A DNA stretch of 10,246 nucleotides, from assembly GCA_013375405.1 (NCBI GenBank), contig JABXJU010000160.1, positions 1 to 10,246 of the forward strand, given 5' to 3'. The notes beneath the pieces are model-generated. The model did not search any database, was not told the DNA's origin, and saw only the letters and a list, made by a program, of their open reading frames with translations. The translations under genes and the position numbers were made by a program. The DNA comes from Candidatus Helarchaeota archaeon (GTDB lineage Archaea > Asgardarchaeota > Lokiarchaeia > Helarchaeales > HEL-GB-A). Positions 5,915 to 10,246 of the stretch are shown here, piece after piece. Position 1 is the first letter of the stretch; every line of letters starts with the position of its first letter.

Positions 5915-6655
5915 TTATGATTCAAAATCGTTGGAAATTAACTTTTTCAATTGTGAATTTATTTCTTTCTTAATTGGATGAAGTTTTCTAGCAAATATGA
6001 ATATGGTAGCTATAAGGACTACGAAAAAAGCTATGCCTACCCAGGTCATGTTTCTGGGCAGGATATAGTAAACTATCTCAATGAAAATTCCAACTCCTGA
6101 TAGTATTCCGATAGAAAAAAGCGCATTTAATGATGTTAAGATACTGATTTTCGATATGTACTCCAAGCCACATTCACGGCAAAGAATAGGTTTTTCAAAT
6201 AAAAAGATAAAATCGTCCGTACAGAACGGTTGGATACAGATTGAACACCTACCGATCGCTTCTAAATCAGGATGATATAAACAATATTTAATTGCAAGAG
6301 AATTTTCAAATTGGGCTTTGAATTTTAACTCAACTTCCTGTACCGAATAACCCCATAAAGGAGGGAGATAATAAGGAATCACACCCCAAATACAAATTAC
6401 AAAAAGTATCCCTGTTATACAAAATAAACTTACAAAAGCTATAAAATGTGTCAGATTTAAAATTAAATAAATAAAACCTATTAATGCTGCTATAATAGGC
6501 ATAATTTTATAGATTGAATGACAAAATCCGACACCTCCAAGGTGTCTTCGAATAATTTGAAAATTTTTCGCATGACAATCAACGCAAATAGTACCTTCTA
6601 TTAAATTTGAAGGGTGAAATTGCGTTTGGCATTGGACACATGGTTTCTCCTCCAA
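5915..6655 (-). CDS. Four-helix membrane protein with two zinc-binding modules (B-box-like)
   Basis: This integral membrane protein has 246 residues. The N-terminal CxxC pairs (C6/C9 and C24/C27) form a small zinc-ribbon-like knuckle. Two hydrophobic helices (about 49-68 and 70-93) follow. A loop of about 75 residues carries a second module: C125-x2-H128, C137-x2-C140, C145 and C159-x2-C162, in the context YHPDLEAIGRCSIC. This resembles the B-box-type zinc fingers found in prokaryotic membrane proteins. Two more helices (about 172-198 and 205-223) precede a lysine-rich tail. With an even helix number, both zinc modules and both ends should face the cytoplasm. The start is a TTG (6655), supported by AAGGAGGTG five bases upstream. 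No enzymatic domain is visible; protein-protein contacts at the membrane are the likeliest role. The neighbouring amidase gene ends 158 bases upstream. Confidence 0.75.
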   Translation of the reverse strand: MEEKPCVQCQTQFHPSNLIEGTICVDCHAKNFQIIRRHLGGVGFCHSIYKIMPIIAALIGFIYLILNLTHFIAFVSLFCITGILFVICIWGVIPYYLPPLWGYSVQEVELKFKAQFENSLAIKYCLYHPDLEAIGRCSICIQPFCTDDFIFLFEKPILCRECGLEYISKISILTSLNALFSIGILSGVGIFIEIVYYILPRNMTWVGIAFFVVLIATIFIFARKLHPIKKEINSQLKKLISNDFES

Positions 6656-6660
6656 AAATA

Positions 6661-6669
6661 CACCTCCTT
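6661..6669 (-). promoter_or_regulatory. Near-perfect ribosome site that fixes a TTG start
   Basis: On the minus strand this reads AAGGAGGTG, matching the complement of the archaeal 16S rRNA 3' end, with a five-base spacer to TTG at 6655. The next in-frame methionine lies past the first zinc knuckle, so TTG is the only start that keeps the N-terminal CxxC pairs. Confidence 0.75.
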
Positions 6670-6710
6670 ATTCATTCGAGTACTATTAATTGCATTTGCT
6701 TTCTCCTGGG

Positions 6711-6718
6711 TATTTAAG
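6711..6718 (-). promoter_or_regulatory. Possible TATA box for the zinc membrane protein
   Basis: On the minus strand this reads CTTAAATA. A start about 25 bases on, near 6686, would leave a 30-base leader that contains the AAGGAGGTG site. A second candidate, CTATAAAAAT at 6746-6755, would give a longer leader. Neither can be chosen from sequence alone. Confidence 0.3.
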
Positions 6719-6813
6719 GAAGGCTTCAATTTAAAATTATTTGAAATTTTTATAGAAATCGGAAATATCAACGTATTGAAAAGGGTATTTTCGACAATTG
6801 ATTGGTGAGGTTC

Positions 6814-8232
6814 TTAATTCAACTGAGGCGTCTTATCTTGCCAAGGTACTATTTCTTGAAAGGCCTTTGAAGCTTGTAAGACAGTCAATTCATCAAACCG
6901 CCGTCCAATTATTTGCATACCAACAGGAAGCCCTTCTTTTGTCCAACCACAGGGAATTGAAGCGGCGGGCAGACCAGTCATATTAAATGGGTAGGTAAAG
7001 CTAACCCAAGTGAGGGGAGTCGCAGATTTTCCGCCGACTTCGCGAGGATTCATAATTTCCAGTTCAAACGCGGGTATTGCGGTCGTAGGAGTTACAAGCA
7101 CGTCATGATCTTTGAAATAATTAGAAAATAACTCGAACATTTTTTTTCTTTTGAGCAAAGCACTTTTCAAATCCATTGCAGTCCATCTTTGTCCTGCTTC
7201 AATAAATTTAACTAAGGTTGGGGTTAAATTTTCACGCCAATTATTTAACTTAGACTTCAAATCATGAGCTAAGCCAGAAGTAATTAATATAGCATATGTT
7301 AATTCTGGACTTTTTTGCTTAATTTTCGCCTCTTCTACAGTCCAGTCCATCTTTTCAAATTTTTGAACGGCATTTAGCACATTTTCTTCAACCTCTGAAT
7401 CTAGAGCTTTGACAAACCCCAAAGTCAGAGAATAGCCGATCTTTAATTGCTTCGGCGTTTCTTGTATCCCTTCAATATATGAAGGGCTTGATGCAGGTAT
7501 AGAAAAATAATCGGCAGGATGAGGCCCCTTCATTACGTCTAACATTAATGCCGCATCTTCAACATATCGGACAAGAGGACCATAATGAGATAAGGTTGCC
7601 CAGGAGATACCAGTAGTTGGATAACGTGGAACTCGCCCAAAATTCGGTTTTAGGCCATAGCAACCACATAAGCTACTTGGAATACGGATCGAGCCACCTC
7701 CATCCGAACCAATAGCTAATGGGCTAATTCCACTGACCACGGCTGCAGCTGCACCTCCACTGGAGCCTCCAGGAGTTCTATCTAGGTTCCAAGGATTCTT
7801 TGTTATTCCAAAAATTAAATTGTCTGTAACACCCTTATGGCCGAATTCAGGCGTATTGGTTTTTCCTAAAATGACACATCCAGACTCCCTACATCGTTGA
7901 ACTGCAGCGCTATCCATGTCAGGTATATAATTCTCATAAATTTTTGATCCGAATGTGGTCCTAACGTCTTTTATTTGCAAAATATCCTTAATGGAGATTG
8001 GAATACCATTTAGAAGTCCAATTTTTCCCCCTTGTTTTACGGTTTTATCTGCTTTCTTTGCTTGTTCTCTAGCCATCTCAAAAGTTAAAGTACAATACGC
8101 ATTAATTTTCGGATTTATTTTTTCAATACGTTCAATGAAGCGTTCAACTATCTCTAGGGCGGAGAGTTCTTGTCTTTTAATAATATCTGCAATTTCACAA
8201 GCAGAGGTGAAGAAAAGATTGTCCTTTCGCAT
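6814..8232 (-). CDS. Amidase-signature family hydrolase
   Basis: This is a soluble enzyme of 472 residues, a normal length for the family, which cleaves C-N amide bonds with a Ser-cisSer-Lys triad. The triad is present: K82 in GIPISIKD, S157 in TPGGSSGG and S181 in GSDGGGSIRIPSS. The spacings of 75 and 24 residues equal those of GatA (K79/S154/S178 in Staphylococcus aureus). The GKTNTPEF segment and the C-terminal FNMTGLPAASIPCG and GLPVGMQIIG blocks are intact. No gatB or gatC lies next to it. A GatA role in tRNA amidation is therefore not supported by context, and a stand-alone amidase of unknown substrate is the safer call. The ATG at 8232 follows AAGGAGGA with a short spacer. The flanking genes give no metabolic hint. 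Confidence 0.9.
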   Translation of the reverse strand: MRKDNLFFTSACEIADIIKRQELSALEIVERFIERIEKINPKINAYCTLTFEMAREQAKKADKTVKQGGKIGLLNGIPISIKDILQIKDVRTTFGSKIYENYIPDMDSAAVQRCRESGCVILGKTNTPEFGHKGVTDNLIFGITKNPWNLDRTPGGSSGGAAAAVVSGISPLAIGSDGGGSIRIPSSLCGCYGLKPNFGRVPRYPTTGISWATLSHYGPLVRYVEDAALMLDVMKGPHPADYFSIPASSPSYIEGIQETPKQLKIGYSLTLGFVKALDSEVEENVLNAVQKFEKMDWTVEEAKIKQKSPELTYAILITSGLAHDLKSKLNNWRENLTPTLVKFIEAGQRWTAMDLKSALLKRKKMFELFSNYFKDHDVLVTPTTAIPAFELEIMNPREVGGKSATPLTWVSFTYPFNMTGLPAASIPCGWTKEGLPVGMQIIGRRFDELTVLQASKAFQEIVPWQDKTPQLN

Positions 8233-8265
8233 TTTTATTCCTCCTTATACTATTAGGGAGTTTGA

Positions 8266-8281
8266 TTTAAAAATAATAAAG
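8266..8281 (-). promoter_or_regulatory. Possible AT-rich promoter element for the amidase
   Basis: On the minus strand this reads TTATTATTTTTAAATC, about 35-50 bases before the ATG at 8232. A start near 8245-8252 would leave a very short leader carrying the AAGGAGGA site. The exact TATA register is unclear. The rest of the 132-base gap (8233-8364) shows nothing else. Confidence 0.3.
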
Positions 8282-8364
8282 ATAGATTCAACTGCCCAAT
8301 TTTAGGATTAATCATTGGTAGGTTTAATGCTAGATAGATTTGTCAAAGGTATTTCAATAAAATT

Positions 8365-9036
8365 TCATTTGATTTCTTGGATATATCGATTGGAATCCAT
8401 CAACTGGAGGTTTTTACGAGGATATAACCAGACACGAATTTCTCCGTAGAGATCTCCCCGATGAAAACAGTGAATTTCGCGCGCCACGACATGCAAATCA
8501 TTTCCGAAGAAATCTTGTATGATTTGAGTCATTGTTTCGATAGTTAATGTTAGGAATTTTCCAAAACGATGTCTGCCTAATTTTTCGGCTGGCAGGGGAG
8601 AAGGATAGCAAAATGGGCAGGATTTTAATCTCATATAATATGTATCCACTTTTTCGTCGGATCTTGAGGCTGGGATGAATTTTGTTTTGTTAAATATTTT
8701 TTTAGTCCACTTTTTTCCCCATATGGAAGAGAGTGTAAGATCTAATAAATATGGAAAGTCTTTGATATCTTTAAATTTGCTTATTAAGTTTTTAAATGTG
8801 ATTCCAAGGACGGATGTTTCGAAAAGTATTGAAGAAAGCATTTCCTCACTTAAGGGTTTTACCAAATCAATTAAGATATCCATTGCCTGTTCGTATTTGC
8901 CGTCTGAAAGTTCAGCTACCGTATCAATCATCGTATGATGCATTGCGCCAAATAAATACAACGAAATTTTCGTTTCTCTATTAAAGAAAATTCGCGTTCC
9001 CATATTGCCTAAAAATTTCCAGAAGAAATTAACCAT
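8365..9036 (-). CDS. Putative V4R / ATC-hydrolase-like protein, CxxC-containing
   Basis: This protein has 223 residues and no membrane helix. The N-terminal half is helical. The C-terminal half carries SCPFCYP (C140, C143), then VVAREIHCFHRGDLYGEIRVWL near 183-204. In V4R (hydrocarbon-binding) and ATC-hydrolase-type domains a similar segment reads E-x-x-C-x-x-G-D-x-x-C-E-F. Here the second cysteine position is glycine (G198), while C190 is kept. I assign the family from this pattern only, with moderate doubt. The gene begins 18 bases after the related gene at 9055-9723 ends, so the two are probably co-transcribed. Only a weak GGGTTT-type ribosome site precedes the ATG, which fits coupling. 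Small-molecule binding is the family's usual role; no ligand can be inferred. Confidence 0.65.
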   Translation of the reverse strand: MVNFFWKFLGNMGTRIFFNRETKISLYLFGAMHHTMIDTVAELSDGKYEQAMDILIDLVKPLSEEMLSSILFETSVLGITFKNLISKFKDIKDFPYLLDLTLSSIWGKKWTKKIFNKTKFIPASRSDEKVDTYYMRLKSCPFCYPSPLPAEKLGRHRFGKFLTLTIETMTQIIQDFFGNDLHVVAREIHCFHRGDLYGEIRVWLYPRKNLQLMDSNRYIQEIK

Positions 9037-9054
9037 CTTAAACCCACATATTTT

Positions 9055-9723
9055 TTAATCGATTGCTGTCATATGATATTCACAATAATCCTTATCATGC
9101 TCCGCTGTTTTCACTATATCTATATAGATCAGTCTAGGTTTCACATTACCACGATAGAGCGATCTTATGTTATAATAGTGTTGATGAAAAGATACGCTCG
9201 GATAACAATAGGGAACATCAACATCTTCCATTTTTATCGATTCATAACAAAAAACACATCTACGTTTTTTAATAGTACAACTTTCTATTACTCCTTTTTT
9301 CTTGGTAATGTCGGTTATCCGGTAAAGCTCACCCGAATGTTCTCTAATCTCCCTAAAGATATTCTTAAATTTCACCTTCTTTGGTAGATTTTTCGGATTA
9401 GTAGAAAAAAATACTGCAATGGATCTTCGACCCATTTCTCTTAATTTTTGGATCGCTTCTTCACGGTTTAGATTTTTAACTATATATGCAAAGACTTGGG
9501 GATATACAGACCCTGTAACTGCTTTAACGATTCTTGCATTTTCATAATTAGACGAAATTTTTGCATTGGGGGCACTAGAAACAAAATTTTTGATATATTC
9601 TATGTCAGCTAAAACATTATTTTCTATATCTTTTATGAAATTTGATTGAAAAGACGCATTTTCAGAGTGAAAGTAAGTTTCTTTTTTAATTTTTGCAGAT
9701 CTCCCACAACTTGGTATCTTCAA
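9055..9723 (-). CDS. Putative V4R / ATC-hydrolase-like protein, paralogue of its neighbour
   Basis: This protein has 222 residues and is predicted cytoplasmic. Its C-terminal half carries RRCVFCY (C146, C149), PYCYPS (C163) and a final AEHDKDYCEYHM (C214, H217). The order and spacing match the SCPFCYP and HRGDLYGEIRV blocks of the downstream protein. The ending resembles the D-x-C-x-F/Y closing strand of V4R and ATC-hydrolase domains. The helical part has the LREMGRRSIAVFF stretch. The start is doubtful: the longest frame opens with TTG at 9723, an in-frame stop lies three codons upstream, and no ribosome site is visible. The TATA-like box at 9747-9760 would start transcription almost at this codon, so a leaderless message fits. 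The next methionine (97) would remove nearly half the protein. Confidence 0.65.
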   Translation of the reverse strand: MKIPSCGRSAKIKKETYFHSENASFQSNFIKDIENNVLADIEYIKNFVSSAPNAKISSNYENARIVKAVTGSVYPQVFAYIVKNLNREEAIQKLREMGRRSIAVFFSTNPKNLPKKVKFKNIFREIREHSGELYRITDITKKKGVIESCTIKKRRCVFCYESIKMEDVDVPYCYPSVSFHQHYYNIRSLYRGNVKPRLIYIDIVKTAEHDKDYCEYHMTAID

Positions 9724-9746
9724 AATAGATTAAGTATATTATGAAT

Positions 9747-9760
9747 CTTATAATTTAAAT
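9747..9760 (-). promoter_or_regulatory. TATA-like box for the V4R-like gene pair
   Basis: On the minus strand this reads ATTTAAATTATAAG. Centred about 30 bases before the TTG at 9723, it predicts a transcript starting within a few bases of that codon, consistent with leaderless translation and the absent ribosome site. Confidence 0.45.
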
Positions 9761-9777
9761 TTTTTTTTAAAATATTA

Positions 9778-9846
9778 CTAATTTAAGATTCCTTTAATCC
9801 ATCCGAAAGAGTGTAGCGAAGGCATGCTCGATTTTTGCACTTCCAT
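9778..9846 (-). CDS. Possible 22-residue micro-ORF or gene remnant
   Basis: An ATG at 9846 opens a 22-codon frame (MEVQKSSMPSLHSFGWIKGI, then LN and TAG). No ribosome site precedes it. The symmetric AT-rich box at 9865-9878 could start a minus-strand transcript near 9844, which would make it leaderless. The peptide could equally be the end of a lost gene. I do not recognise it. Confidence 0.2.
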   Translation of the reverse strand: MEVQKSSMPSLHSFGWIKGILN

Positions 9847-9864
9847 AATTTCAAACTCTGTTCA

Positions 9865-9878
9865 TTTATAATTAAATA
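9865..9878 (+). promoter_or_regulatory. TATA-like box for the glycosyltransferase
   Basis: The box reads TTTATAATTAAATA and lies about 35-45 bases before the ATG at 9911. It would place the transcript start near 9893-9900, giving a leader of about 11-18 bases. No clear GGAGG or GGTGA site is seen in that leader. Confidence 0.45.
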
Positions 9879-9910
9879 TTTTTAAAAATCTTCCTTTTAG
9901 AAATAAAGTT

Positions 9911-10246
9911 ATGAATTTTTTGTTCATTCTGAATACTTTCTATCCGAATATAGGTGGTGTTGAGAATGCAACATTCGAAATTTGTAAAAGATTAAAGAAA
10001 AGAGGACATAATGTCTATGTTCTAACGACGACGAAAACAAATTTCTATCCAAATAATAAAAAATTGACTTATTCTGAGAAGATTGATGGAATTCAAATAG
10101 TTCGGGTTCAATATGTTTTGAGAATCATTGATATTCCCCTTAGGGCACTCTATTTAGCGAAAAAATTTCAAATTGACTATGTTTTTATCACGGATTTTTG
10201 GGGATTTATCGCCATCTTTTTGAAAAAAATGTTCCGGATTCCTTTT
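9911..10246 (+). CDS. GT4-type glycosyltransferase, N-terminal part
   Basis: The frame is open from the ATG at 9911 to the window edge (112 codons) and continues beyond it. The opening MNFLFILNTFYPNIGGVENA followed by ICKRLKKRGHNVYVLTT is the typical first strand, glycine loop and helix of the acceptor-binding Rossmann domain in GT-B fold, family 4 glycosyltransferases. Later segments (IDGIQIVRV, IDYVFITDFWG) fit the same domain. Such enzymes transfer a sugar from a nucleotide-sugar to lipid, glycan or protein-linked acceptors on the inner face of the membrane. The donor-binding C-terminal half with its E-x7-E motif lies outside the window, so the sugar cannot be guessed. It is divergently arranged with the V4R-like pair. 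A link to glycosylation of the sequon-rich surface protein is possible but unproven. Confidence 0.85.
   Translation, partial: MNFLFILNTFYPNIGGVENATFEICKRLKKRGHNVYVLTTTKTNFYPNNKKLTYSEKIDGIQIVRVQYVLRIIDIPLRALYLAKKFQIDYVFITDFWGFIAIFLKKMFRIPF

Noticed and set aside
6814..8232. Assignment of the amidase as GatA of a tRNA amidotransferase
   Set aside because: The triad spacing fits, but it fits the whole amidase family, and no gatB or gatC is adjacent; calling gatA would over-interpret.

Overview
The window looks like AT-rich archaeal chromosome, most likely from an Asgard (Lokiarchaeia-like) lineage. The evidence for an archaeon is TATA-like boxes about 25-35 bases before several genes, purine-rich GGAGGTG-type ribosome sites mixed with apparently leaderless starts, TTG and GTG starts, a surface protein with about 34 N-X-S/T sequons and a C-terminal membrane anchor, and tandem winged-helix regulators. 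The Asgard assignment rests on the style of the LamG-like and Ig-like surface domains, recalled rather than searched, so it is an inference. No tRNA, rRNA, CRISPR array or transposase was seen.

Left part (1-5586) is a surface-protein and regulator locus. A plus-strand operon encodes a 961-residue membrane-anchored ectodomain protein, a 250-residue triple winged-helix regulator whose GTG start lies inside the end of the first gene, and, after a 54-base gap, a 189-residue membrane-anchored beta-rich extracellular protein. Convergent to it lies a 270-residue winged-helix protein with an unrecognised C-terminal domain. A shortened copy of only that C-terminal domain sits on the same strand at the far left end, so the operon is bracketed by two roughly 200-bp direct repeats 4,660 bases apart. 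The simplest reading is a surface-sensing or adhesion locus with its own regulators, which arose by or survived a local duplication.

Middle (5587-8364): a 328-base gap holds the regulator's promoter, a possible operator dyad and a possible gene remnant. It is followed, all on the minus strand, by a four-helix membrane protein with two zinc-binding modules (TTG start behind a near-perfect ribosome site) and by a complete amidase-signature hydrolase with the full Lys-Ser-Ser triad. No gatB or gatC is adjacent to the amidase.

Right part (8365-10246): two minus-strand genes 18 bases apart encode diverged, apparently related proteins with a C-x-x-C motif and a C-terminal pattern like V4R / ATC-hydrolase-type small-molecule-binding domains. 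A 187-base divergent promoter region separates them from the first 112 codons of a plus-strand GT4-type glycosyltransferase that runs off the window. The glycosyltransferase and the sequon-rich surface proteins could both belong to cell-envelope glycan biology, but nothing in the window shows a direct link.
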